Assembly: GCA_031265345.1 (NCBI GenBank)
Contig: JAISCU010000093.1
Coordinates: forward strand, 1-19,711
Direction: 5' to 3'
Source: Bifidobacteriaceae bacterium
GTDB lineage: Bacteria > Actinomycetota > Actinomycetes > Actinomycetales > WQXJ01
Length of the DNA: 19,711 nucleotides
The translations under genes were made by a program, and so were the position numbers. Under the pieces are notes generated by a model. It saw only the letters and a list, made by a program, of their open reading frames with translations. It did not search any database and was not told the origin of the DNA. The number at the start of each line of letters is the position of its first letter. Positions within the stretch are counted from its first letter, which is position 1. Shown here piece after piece: positions 1 to 6,733 of this stretch.

Positions 1-2
1 AT

Positions 3-605
3 ATGACAAAAACAAGAAGCAGCACAAAGGGAGTTGTTGGGAATACCAAGCAGACAAGGCAGCCAATAGCGGCCGTCAGCTATCTACGGACAGCCTGTGT
101 TGAACAGGCGCAAAGAGACCGGCTGACAGACAATCCGGCTATCGCGGCGCAACGGCGGGCCTGCGACGCCAAGATAGCCGCCATCGGGGCCGTCAAGGTC
201 GGCGAGTTCGTCTCATTGGGAGAAAGAGCCGAACCCGGTGAACGAGCGTCCTGGCAAGACATGATGGACTTCGCGCGGCGGCACGGCGCTAGTTGCGTGG
301 CGGTGGATAGCCTCAGCCGATTCTCCCGCGACGGCTTGCAGGCCGCCGCCTTGGTGCGGCAGTTGCGCGTCTACGACATGGAGTTGGTGTCTGCCCGGGA
401 GGAACTGGATGACCCACTGTTACGAAAGCTCATGGAGGCGATGGAATACTTCGGCAGTGGGCGGTGGCGGTCGAGGCCAGGAGGACAGACAGCGAAACAG
501 CACCTGGCGGTAGGAACAGACAGGGATAAGGCTTGCGCCTGCCGGGAGTCAGACAGCAAACAATCAGGAACGATTCTCTCCAAGTCCTATAGGAGCCGAC
601 CATGA
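3..605 (+). CDS. Serine recombinase-like resolvase domain lacking the catalytic serine
   Basis: About 200 residues, only the N-terminal resolvase domain of a serine recombinase. It aligns with the N terminus of the next gene: both contain AVSYLR and then AQRRACDAKIA(A/S)(I/L)GAVKV(G/A)EFV. Where the neighbour has YLRVSTKDQ with its nucleophilic serine, this protein has YLRTACVEQ, so the serine is alanine (about residue 31). The arginine of the IDRLAR motif survives (DSLSRFSR). It has no recombinase or zinc-ribbon domain. Its stop overlaps the ATG of the full recombinase (ATGA, 602-605), which argues for translational coupling. Against a real product, the downstream half does not resemble the family in this frame, whereas the frame starting near 455 reads an AVE-containing stretch like the neighbour's LAVETQKG before a stop at 527-529. 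It may therefore be a frameshifted relic. The start at position 3 has no visible ribosome site and the gene may begin upstream of the window. Confidence 0.6.
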   Translation: MTKTRSSTKGVVGNTKQTRQPIAAVSYLRTACVEQAQRDRLTDNPAIAAQRRACDAKIAAIGAVKVGEFVSLGERAEPGERASWQDMMDFARRHGASCVAVDSLSRFSRDGLQAAALVRQLRVYDMELVSAREELDDPLLRKLMEAMEYFGSGRWRSRPGGQTAKQHLAVGTDRDKACACRESDSKQSGTILSKSYRSRP

Positions 606-2482
606 CTGCACTGGCCAACAGCCCATCAATGTCTGGGCGGGTTCGCTTGCGGCCCAAAGGGGCTGGCAAGACCCAAAACACCCGAGCCGTCAGCGCTGAA
701 AGCCAGTTGACCGCCGTCAGCTATCTGCGCGTGTCCACCAAAGATCAAGCCACCAAAGGCGGCGAGGCCGAGGGTTTTTCCATCCCAGCTCAACGCCGAG
801 CCTGCGACGCCAAGATAGCGTCCTTGGGCGCTGTCAAAGTGGCGGAGTTCGTCGATGCCGGCGAGTCGGCCAAGACCGCCAACCGGCGTGACCTGAAAGC
901 CATGATGGAATTCGTGGCCGAACACCGGCCCACCTATGTGGTGGTTCACAAGATCGACCGGCTGGCTCGCAACCGTTACGACGACGCCACCCTGACCATG
1001 CAACTGCAACTGTGCGGCACGACCCTCATCTCGGTCAGTGAGAACATCGACGAATCACCCTCCGGCACGCTCATGCACGCCGTGATGGCCGGTATCGCCG
1101 AGTTCTACTCCCGCAACCTGGCGGTCGAGACCCAGAAAGGCACCATGCAGAAAGTCGCTGGCGGTGGCACACCATTCAAAGCGCCGCTCGGCTATCTCAA
1201 CACCCGCCAGATCGTGGACATGCGCGAAGTCCGCACCATCACCGTCGATCCGGAACGCGCACCGCACATCCAGTGGCTGTTCGAGCAGTACGCGACCGGC
1301 GAATGGTCGCTGCCGAAACTGGCGGCCGCCGTCACCGCCAGAGGTTTGACCACCAGGGCCACTCCGTCCCGGCCCGAGGGCGCGGTCTCCGACAAGCTCG
1401 TCCAAGCGATCCTGCGCAACCGCTACTACATCGGCTACGTCACCTACAAAGGCGTCGAATACGAGGGCAACCACCAGCCGCTGGTGTCGTCCGTGTTGTT
1501 CCAACAGGCCCAAGACGTGATGGCCGGTAACGGGCGCGCCCAGGAACGTCCTCGAAAACACCGCCACTATCTGTCCGGCACCGTCAAATGCGCTAGGTGC
1601 GGTTCGCGGCTGGTCTACAACGTCATAACGGGCAATGGTGGGAGGTACGACTACTTCACCTGCACAGGTCGGCTCAGCAAACGCACCGACTGCGACTTGC
1701 CCTACCTTGAGGCCATCGCCGTCGAGCAAGCCGTCGTGGCGGCGTGGGACAACGAGCAATTGGAGCCAGAGACCCTCGAACGCCTCAAAGAAGCCCTGAA
1801 CGACCACGTTACAGCCATCGCCAGCCGCAACGCCCGCGAAATCCACGTCCTCGACCAACGCATCGGCCAAGTCAAAGCCGAACGCGTCAAATGGGCGGAG
1901 AACGTCATGGACGGAGCCGTGCCCAGAGACATCGCTAGAGACAAACAAGCTGCCCTGGACACCCAACTGGTCTCACTTGAACAGCAACGGTCGGAGGTGG
2001 CGCAGACCGTCAGTAGCCAGACGGGTGCTGTGGGCAGGGCTGTCGAAGTGCTCGGCTCACTCGGAAACACGTATCGGGATGGGCCACCGGCCCTGCGCCG
2101 GGCCTGCAACCAGGCCTGGTTTGACGGCATCCTGATTGATGACGATGAAAGTCAACCGACTGCCGCTGCGGTTTGCCGTACGGACTCGGTCGAAACGTTG
2201 ATGCAAGCCGCCAGTTTGGCCGCAGGCTCCACAATTGAAATGTCGCGCCAGCAGGGCCGGTGCGACATTTGGGAAACGGAAATACTAGATAACAGCCAGT
2301 CTCGAACTTGCGGCATAAGAGACGCTGCCAAAGTCCGCAGAAATGACATCACCTCTGTTCAGAACGCGAAAACGGCGTCATCGGTGTCGTTCATCGCATC
2401 TGCTTGTTCACGGGCTGCTGATGGTTCGAATAAGGGTAGCTTGGTACCCCCAACCGGATTCGAACCGGTGCTGCCGCCGTGA
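602..2482 (+). CDS. Large serine recombinase (integrase) of an integrated element
   Basis: A 626-residue large serine recombinase that would catalyse cut-and-rejoin integration or excision through a 5' phosphoserine. The N-terminal resolvase domain (about 35-185) has YLRVSTKDQ with Ser45 and the KIDRLARN motif. The recombinase domain follows (about 190-320, including APLGY, and NRYYIGYVTYKG). A zinc ribbon then starts at VKCARCGSRL with later Cys in YFTCTG and TDCDLPY, and a charged, probably coiled-coil stretch covers about 395-470. AGGAG lies just upstream of the ATG. The last 13 residues (LVPPTGFEPVLPP) are not protein-like sequence: they are the antisense of the tRNA-Glu gene, and the stop codon lies opposite the anticodon. 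The C terminus is therefore set by the integration site. Base composition is less GC-rich than downstream genes, fitting transfer. Function is confident; the target site is inferred from position. Confidence 0.9.
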   Translation: MTALANSPSMSGRVRLRPKGAGKTQNTRAVSAESQLTAVSYLRVSTKDQATKGGEAEGFSIPAQRRACDAKIASLGAVKVAEFVDAGESAKTANRRDLKAMMEFVAEHRPTYVVVHKIDRLARNRYDDATLTMQLQLCGTTLISVSENIDESPSGTLMHAVMAGIAEFYSRNLAVETQKGTMQKVAGGGTPFKAPLGYLNTRQIVDMREVRTITVDPERAPHIQWLFEQYATGEWSLPKLAAAVTARGLTTRATPSRPEGAVSDKLVQAILRNRYYIGYVTYKGVEYEGNHQPLVSSVLFQQAQDVMAGNGRAQERPRKHRHYLSGTVKCARCGSRLVYNVITGNGGRYDYFTCTGRLSKRTDCDLPYLEAIAVEQAVVAAWDNEQLEPETLERLKEALNDHVTAIASRNAREIHVLDQRIGQVKAERVKWAENVMDGAVPRDIARDKQAALDTQLVSLEQQRSEVAQTVSSQTGAVGRAVEVLGSLGNTYRDGPPALRRACNQAWFDGILIDDDESQPTAAAVCRTDSVETLMQAASLAAGSTIEMSRQQGRCDIWETEILDNSQSRTCGIRDAAKVRRNDITSVQNAKTASSVSFIASACSRAADGSNKGSLVPPTGFEPVLPP

Positions 2483-2517
2483 AAGGGCGGAGTCCTAGGC
2501 CGCTAGACGATGGGGGC
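2442..2517 (-). tRNA. tRNA-Glu (anticodon UUC), CCA encoded
   Basis: The minus strand reads GCCCCCA at the 5' end and TGGGGGT plus A and CCA at the 3' end, giving a seven-pair acceptor stem (first pair G-U) and exactly 76 nt. The D arm contains GTCTAGCGGCCTAGGAC. The anticodon arm is CCGCC-CTTTCAC-GGCGG with anticodon TTC (Glu). The T arm has the standard GGTTCGAATCC. The 3' end faces the serine recombinase, the usual geometry of an element integrated into a tRNA 3' end. A TACCAT box (2531-2536, minus) lies 13 nt upstream. Confidence 0.95.
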
Positions 2518-2530
2518 CGGACCATCGGCA

Positions 2531-2536
2531 ATGGTA
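2531..2536 (-). promoter_or_regulatory. Possible -10 box for tRNA-Glu
   Basis: TACCAT on the minus strand fits the actinobacterial TANNNT -10 pattern and sits 13 nt before the mature tRNA 5' end. A TGGCGC hexamer 17 nt upstream is only a weak -35 match. Confidence 0.35.
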
Positions 2537-2877
2537 CGGGACTCGGGCGGGCTGCGCCAGTTGATCGTGCGGCGGACCGCGGCCACGGTCGCGGTCGGCC
2601 GCGTGTCGCCGCGCCACAGTCACGCAGGTCGCCGAGACGGGCTGGGCCTCAGCCGCCAGTCACCCGCCACGCACGCACCCGGCGCCCGCCACCCGTGCAC
2701 CCGGCGCCCGCCACGCATTCATCGGGCGCTCGCCGCCGTCGCGCGAACCGGGCGCGCCACCCGAAGACGCCCGAGCGGCATCGGCCACCGCCCCCACTCG
2801 CGACCGCGCAACCGGCCACACGCACCGCCCGCGCGAACCAAACCGCCCCCGACCGCCCGCGAGGACCCGACCGGTGC

Positions 2878-2883
2878 GACAAT
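2878..2883 (+). promoter_or_regulatory. -10 box of a probably leaderless transcript
   Basis: GACAAT ends 6 nt before the ATG at 2890, which would put the transcript start on the start codon. No Shine-Dalgarno sequence is visible before this ATG, in agreement with leaderless translation. The pattern recurs at 4061-4066 and 6146-6151. Confidence 0.4.
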
Positions 2884-2889
2884 AGTCCG

Positions 2890-3822
2890 ATGCCGCGCCC
2901 ACACTCCCACGACCACCACCAGCCCAGCGGCGGCCACGGCAACAGCACCGACAATCGCCGCCGCTTGGCCTGGGCGCTAGGGATGGCCGGGTCGGTCCTC
3001 GCGGTCGAAGTCGTGGGGGCCATCTGGACGGGGTCGCTCGCCCTCCTGGCGGACGCCGGGCACATGGCCGCCGATTCAATCGGACTGGTGTTCGCCCTAA
3101 TCGCCGCAGCCCTGGCGAACCGGCCGCCCACACCCAAACGCACCTACGGGCTCAAGCGGGTCGAGGTGCTGGCAGCGTTGTCGAACGCCCTGATCGTCGT
3201 TGCGATAGCCGTGGGGGTGGCGGTCGGAGCGGTGGGGCGGCTCGCCAAACCGGCCACCATCGAGGCCGCGCCGGTCATGATCCTGGCGGCCGTCGGCTTG
3301 GTGGCGAACGTCATCTCGCTGTTGATCCTGCGCTCAGGCGCCAAGGGGTCGATCAATGTGCGGGGTGCCTACCTCGAAGTGATGGGCGATTCGCTTGGCT
3401 CCGTGGCCGTGATCGTGTCCGGCGCGGTGATCGCCTGGACTGGCTGGATGCGGGCCGACGCCATCGCCTCCCTCGCGATCGCCCTACTGATCCTCCCCCG
3501 CGCCTACTCCCTGCTCAGCGACGTTGTCCGGGTGCTGCTGGAGGCCACACCCAAGGACATGGACCTGGACGAGTTGCGCCGCCACTTGGAGGAGCTGAAG
3601 GGCGTCGTCTCGGTCCACGACCTGCACGCCTGGACCATCACCTCGGGCCTGCAATCCCTCACCGCCCACGTCGTGGTCGCCCCGGAACGTTTCAACCCCC
3701 AGGCCTACCATGAGCTGCTGGATGAGATGGGCCGCTGCCTCGCGGGCCATTTCGACCTGACGCACTCGACCTTCCAGATCGAGCCCGCCGAGCACACCGA
3801 ACCGGACGGCCTGCACCCGTAG
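2890..3822 (+). CDS. Cation diffusion facilitator (CDF) metal exporter, CzcD-like
   Basis: A 310-residue inner-membrane antiporter that would export a divalent metal such as zinc in exchange for protons. The start is placed at the ATG of MPRPHSHDHHQ, because this gives the family's normal length of about 300 residues and a His-rich N terminus typical of CzcD-type proteins. About six hydrophobic segments cover residues 20-220. The TM2 metal motif LLADAGHMAADS (HxxxD) is intact. In TM5 the equivalent motif is YLEVMGD, with Glu in place of the His of the CzcD-type HVLGD, so metal preference is uncertain. The C-terminal cytoplasmic domain contains VHDLHAWTITSG, the usual dimer/metal domain. It stands alone, with a 6-nt-spaced -10 box upstream. 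Confidence 0.9.
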   Translation: MPRPHSHDHHQPSGGHGNSTDNRRRLAWALGMAGSVLAVEVVGAIWTGSLALLADAGHMAADSIGLVFALIAAALANRPPTPKRTYGLKRVEVLAALSNALIVVAIAVGVAVGAVGRLAKPATIEAAPVMILAAVGLVANVISLLILRSGAKGSINVRGAYLEVMGDSLGSVAVIVSGAVIAWTGWMRADAIASLAIALLILPRAYSLLSDVVRVLLEATPKDMDLDELRRHLEELKGVVSVHDLHAWTITSGLQSLTAHVVVAPERFNPQAYHELLDEMGRCLAGHFDLTHSTFQIEPAEHTEPDGLHP

Positions 3823-3880
3823 AGCCCGCAGGCCGCCGCAGCGCCCCAGCCCGAAGACGTGGACGATGCCGCGCGGCCGG

Positions 3881-4056
3881 GTCCCCGCCACCCGTCGAGT
3901 CCCACTCCGGTCGAGTCCCGCGGCGTTCGAGCCCGAACCCTGTCGGGTCCCGGTCCGGTTGAGTCCCGGTCCGGTTGAGTCCTGGCCCGGCCGCGCCCCG
4001 GCCCCGGCAAGTCCCAGTCCGGACAAACCCCGGTCCGCCAAAGCCCCCGCCCGACC
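3881..4056. repeat. Degenerate 16-bp tandem repeat array, about 11 units
   Basis: From 3897 the sequence falls into consecutive 16-bp units ending at 4056, each close to GAGTCCCGGTCCGGTC. The units at 3945-3960 and 3961-3976 are nearly identical (GGGTCCCGGTCCGGTT and GAGTCCCGGTCCGGTT). Flanking units diverge progressively but keep the 16-bp register. A weaker unit lies at 3881-3896. The array stops just before the galE promoter. It is not a multiple of three and no conserved protein reads through it. Confidence 0.8.
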
Positions 4057-4060
4057 AAGG

Positions 4061-4066
4061 GATACT
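4061..4066 (+). promoter_or_regulatory. -10 box for galE, probably leaderless
   Basis: GATACT (four of six to TATAAT) ends 7 nt before the galE ATG at 4074. No ribosome-binding sequence is present between them, so the mRNA probably begins at the start codon. Confidence 0.4.
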
Positions 4067-4073
4067 AGAACCC

Positions 4074-5051
4074 ATGACGATTTGTGTCACCGGCGGGGCC
4101 GGTTACATCGGAGCGCACATTGTCCGCCTCCTCGAGCGCGCGGGCCATGAGGTGGTCGTGATAGACGATCTCTCGTACGGCGACGCGAAGCGGGTGGGCC
4201 AGGCCCGCTTGGTGCAACTGGACTTGGCGGACACGAACGAGATCCCCAGAATCACCCAGGCGCTCGACGGCTGCACGGCGGTGGTCCATGTGGCCGGGCG
4301 CAAACAGGTCGGCGAGTCGGTCGAGCGCCCAGCCTGGTACTACCAACAGAACGTCGGCGGGATGGCCAACCTACTCTTGGCGATGCAAAGCCAAGGTGTG
4401 GACCGCCTAGTGTTCTCGTCATCGGCGGCGGTTTACGGACAGCCCAAAGCGGAGACGGTGCGGGAGGACATCGATCTGCGCCCCATCAACCCCTACGGCG
4501 AATCGAAACTCGTGGGCGAATGGCTGGTCCGCGACGCCGCCCGCGCCTGGGGCCTGCGCGGAGTCAACATGCGTTACTTCAACGTCGCCGGGGCGGGCTG
4601 GGAAGACCTGGGAGACCCGGCAGTCCTCAACCTCATCCCGATGGTCCTGGAGAAACTCTACGAACACCGCCCTCCGGCCATCTTCGGGGACGACTACCCC
4701 ACCCCCGACGGCACCTGCGTGCGCGACTACATCCACGTCGTGGACATCGCCACAGCCCACATGATCGCGTTGGACTATCTGGAGCGCGACAGCCGCCCCT
4801 TCGACTCCTTCAACATCGGCACGGGCGCGGGCACGTCGGTTCGTCAGGTCATCGACACCCTCGGCGAGGTGACCGGGCTGGACACCACCCCGGTGATCGA
4901 GCCGCGCCGTCCCGGCGATCCGGCGGTTCTGATCGGTGACGTGGACCGGATCGAGCAGACCTTCGAGTGGAAGGCGCAGCACGACCTCAGGTCGATCATC
5001 GACTCGTCCTGGCGCGCTTGGCAGGCCGGTCCCAAACGCATCGAGCGCTAG
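4074..5051 (+). CDS. galE: UDP-glucose 4-epimerase (GalE-type SDR)
   Basis: 325 residues, the normal length for GalE, which interconverts UDP-glucose and UDP-galactose with bound NAD. The Rossmann glycine motif TGGAGYIG is at residues 6-13. An SSSAAVYG motif supplies the active-site Ser, and the YxxxK pair is Tyr141/Lys145 (PYGESK). The C-terminal half has RYFNVAGA, VRDYIHVVD and FNIGTGAGTSV, all typical of GalE rather than of dTDP-glucose dehydratases. The start at MTICVTGG puts the beta strand directly at the N terminus. Upstream lies the 16-bp repeat array and downstream a convergent glycosyltransferase that could use nucleotide sugars, but no shared operon. The substrate could be another UDP-hexose or UDP-HexNAc. 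Confidence 0.92.
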   Translation: MTICVTGGAGYIGAHIVRLLERAGHEVVVIDDLSYGDAKRVGQARLVQLDLADTNEIPRITQALDGCTAVVHVAGRKQVGESVERPAWYYQQNVGGMANLLLAMQSQGVDRLVFSSSAAVYGQPKAETVREDIDLRPINPYGESKLVGEWLVRDAARAWGLRGVNMRYFNVAGAGWEDLGDPAVLNLIPMVLEKLYEHRPPAIFGDDYPTPDGTCVRDYIHVVDIATAHMIALDYLERDSRPFDSFNIGTGAGTSVRQVIDTLGEVTGLDTTPVIEPRRPGDPAVLIGDVDRIEQTFEWKAQHDLRSIIDSSWRAWQAGPKRIER

Positions 5052-5188
5052 TCGCGGCAGCGGGCGTCGCGGTCTGGTGGGTGACGCGGGCCCCCGGTCG
5101 GAGCGCGGGGCGGCCAGACGGCATCGTCCAAGTGGAACTCGGGGCAGCACTCTTGGCCGAATCCCGGGAGCACGGCTAGATCGCCGGT

Positions 5189-6139
5189 TCAGGCACGTCC
5201 CAGAACTTCGGCGCGGAAGGACGACAACTGGTTGACGGCCAACTCGAAGGACTGGCGGCGGGCGCGGGCCTGGGTGTCCAGGATGAGGCCCGCCACGACC
5301 AGCTGCATGGCCGCGAGCAGACAGAAGAAGGCCGCGAACAGGGTCGGGAAGCGGGGCACCAGGCCGGTGTCGAAATACTCCAGGCCCACCGGGATGCCGA
5401 GCGCCAAGCCCACGGCCAGGCAGATCAGCGCCAGGAGGTTGAAGAAGAGCATCGGACGGTAGTCCTTGAACAGCTTGACGATCGTCTTCAGCACTCGCAG
5501 GCCGTCCTTGACGGTGGACAGTTTCGACTCCGACCCCTCGGGACGGTCGCGGTACTCCACCGGCTGGGACGTCACGCGCAGGTGGTTCTCGAGGGCGAAG
5601 ATGGTCATCTCGGTCTCGATCTCGAAGCCGGTCGAGAGCACCGGGAACGACTTGACGAACGAGTAGCTGAACGCCCGGTAGCCGGTCATTATGTCAGCCA
5701 CTTGTCCGCCGAAGAAGCTGTTGACCAGCTTGCGCACCAGCACGTTCCCGCCATTGTGGAAGCGGCGCTTGTTCTCCGTGAAGTAGGTCGAACTGAGCCG
5801 GTCCCCCACCACCATGTCCGCCCTCGCGCCGAGCACCGCCTCCACCATGGCGGGCGCCGAGTCGGCCGGATAGGTGTCGTCGGCGTCGGCCAGGACGTAG
5901 CAGTCGGCCTCGATGTCGCGGAACATGGAGCGCATGACGTAGCCCTTGCCCTGCATCGGCTCGACCCGCACGGTCGCCCCGGCCTTCGCCGCCACGTCGG
6001 CGCTGCCGTCCGTCGAATTGTTGTCGTAGACGTAGACGGTCGCGGTCGGCAGGGCGTCGCGGAAGTCACGCACCACCTGCCCAATGGTCTGGGCTTCGTT
6101 GTAGCACGGCAGCAGGACGGCGACGCTCGGAGACTCCAC
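5189..6139 (-). CDS. Membrane-anchored family 2 glycosyltransferase
   Basis: 316 residues. The GT-A catalytic domain begins with VAVLLPCYNEAQTIG, followed by VYDNNSTDGS and the metal/sugar-nucleotide motif LADADDTYP (DADD at about 85-88), as in dolichol-phosphate mannosyltransferase-like GT2 enzymes. Two C-terminal transmembrane segments (about 230-253 and 266-288) anchor it in the membrane, then a short charged tail. It probably transfers a sugar to a polyprenyl-phosphate or cell-envelope acceptor; the donor is unknown. I chose the GTG at 6139 because it places the first beta strand at the N terminus and lies 6 nt after a TATGCT box. The frame stays open upstream to 6304, but that extension is not like any GT2 N terminus. 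Confidence 0.85.
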   Translation of the reverse strand: MESPSVAVLLPCYNEAQTIGQVVRDFRDALPTATVYVYDNNSTDGSADVAAKAGATVRVEPMQGKGYVMRSMFRDIEADCYVLADADDTYPADSAPAMVEAVLGARADMVVGDRLSSTYFTENKRRFHNGGNVLVRKLVNSFFGGQVADIMTGYRAFSYSFVKSFPVLSTGFEIETEMTIFALENHLRVTSQPVEYRDRPEGSESKLSTVKDGLRVLKTIVKLFKDYRPMLFFNLLALICLAVGLALGIPVGLEYFDTGLVPRFPTLFAAFFCLLAAMQLVVAGLILDTQARARRQSFELAVNQLSSFRAEVLGRA

Positions 6140-6145
6140 CTGGAG

Positions 6146-6151
6146 AGCATA
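6146..6151 (-). promoter_or_regulatory. -10 box for the glycosyltransferase, probably leaderless
   Basis: TATGCT on the minus strand (TANNNT type) ends 6 nt before the GTG start at 6139. No Shine-Dalgarno sequence is present, so the transcript likely begins at the GTG. This also supports the GTG start choice. Confidence 0.45.
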
Positions 6152-6309
6152 ACGCCGCGCCCCTCGGGCCAGGTCGTCGTGTGGCACGACCGGGCATGAT
6201 CCCGGGTGCCCCGGAGCCCGGCTGGAGTCCTGGGGCGGGGGATTCGTTTCACACTTGAGGACGCAGGCCGCGCCGCAACAGCCAGTATTGTGCCCTCTGG
6301 GCATGAAAT

Positions 6310-6394
6310 GGGGACGGACCCGTTATCCACAGGGCTTGACCTGCAGAAACATTCATCGGAAAGGCATGGTTGAGCACGAAACGGTACCGTCCCC
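6310..6394. repeat. 85-bp inverted-repeat element
   Basis: GGGGACGGACCCGTT (6310-6324) and AACGGTACCGTCCCC (6380-6394) are inverted copies with two mismatches over 15 bp, separated by 55 bp. A perfect TTATCCACA overlaps the inner edge of the left arm. It contains no gene. It could be a small non-autonomous mobile element or a REP-type palindrome. Confidence 0.5.
6323..6331 (+). other. Isolated DnaA-box-like nonamer
   Basis: TTATCCACA matches the Escherichia coli DnaA-box consensus exactly. It is alone, without clustered boxes or an AT-rich region, so it is not evidence for an origin. A second one lies at 18651-18659. Confidence 0.3.
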
Positions 6395-6446
6395 GGCTGC
6401 GGTACGGCCACGCCCGGGTCCACGGCGCCTGCCTCCCCGCCAGCCA

Positions 6447-6503
6447 GTGTCCGTAAGTGGCTTCAACTGGCAGCCCGGTCCAGTTCCGGCCGCTTGCGGA
6501 CAC
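6447..6503. repeat. Structured hairpin repeat, copy 1
   Basis: 57-nt imperfect palindrome. GTGTCCGTAAGTGGC pairs with GCCGCTTGCGGACAC except for G-U pairs; a small TC/CC mismatch follows, then AACTGG pairs with CCAGTT (one strand read inverted), with a 9-nt loop (CAGCCCGGT). A second copy lies 136 bp downstream (6583-6639) with paired substitutions that keep the stem. Confidence 0.75.
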
Positions 6504-6582
6504 CGCTGCCCGATGCCGCCCGATTGGGTGCCCGCGTCTGCGCAGGTGGACGCCCTCACGGCATCGGCGCCCCTTTTCGCCC

Positions 6583-6639
6583 GTGTCCATAAGTGGCTTC
6601 AATTGGCGGCCCGGTCCAGTTCCAGCCGCTTGTGGACAC
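6583..6639. repeat. Structured hairpin repeat, copy 2
   Basis: 57 nt, differing from copy 1 at five positions. Two of these are a coupled G-C to A-T change (GTGTCCA with TGGACAC), one turns a T-G pair into T-A, one creates a T-G wobble from C-G, and one falls in the loop. The stem and its two-base internal mismatch are retained. It lies in the gap before the alcohol dehydrogenase 3' end. Confidence 0.75.
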
Positions 6640-6733
6640 CCGCCCCTGGAACTGCGGGCGTCCGCGCCGCCTTGTCGCGTGAGCCCGGACCGCCGCTGTG
6701 GCTTTCGCCCCGGCAAACAGGCGGTCGGCGGGG

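Larger units (their letters stand above)
2518..2889. other. Intergenic stretch between tRNA-Glu and the CDF gene
   Basis: 372 bases with no supported gene. The frame of the downstream exporter stays open through this stretch because of GC content, but the translation is low-complexity Arg/Pro/Ala and not protein-like. It contains two identical copies of GCACCCGGCGCCCGCCAC at 2675-2692 and 2697-2714 (period 22) with vaguer relatives around them, and the promoter of the next gene at its right end. Confidence 0.6.
6140..6733. other. 594-bp non-coding gap with hairpin elements
   Basis: Lies between the start of the glycosyltransferase and the end of the alcohol dehydrogenase. I see no supported gene. 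It holds the -10 box of the glycosyltransferase at its left edge, the inverted repeat at 6310-6394 and the two 57-nt hairpins. The stretch 6640-6733 shows nothing I recognise. Confidence 0.6.

Noticed and set aside
2479..2889. Longer N terminus for the CDF exporter, starting within the tRNA
   Set aside because: The translated stretch is Arg/Pro-rich, overlaps the tRNA gene, and would more than exceed the family's length. The ATG at 2890 gives a normal CDF protein.
5052..5188. Terminator between galE and the convergent glycosyltransferase
   Set aside because: Short GC stems can be drawn, but no convincing perfect stem or T tract is present on either strand.
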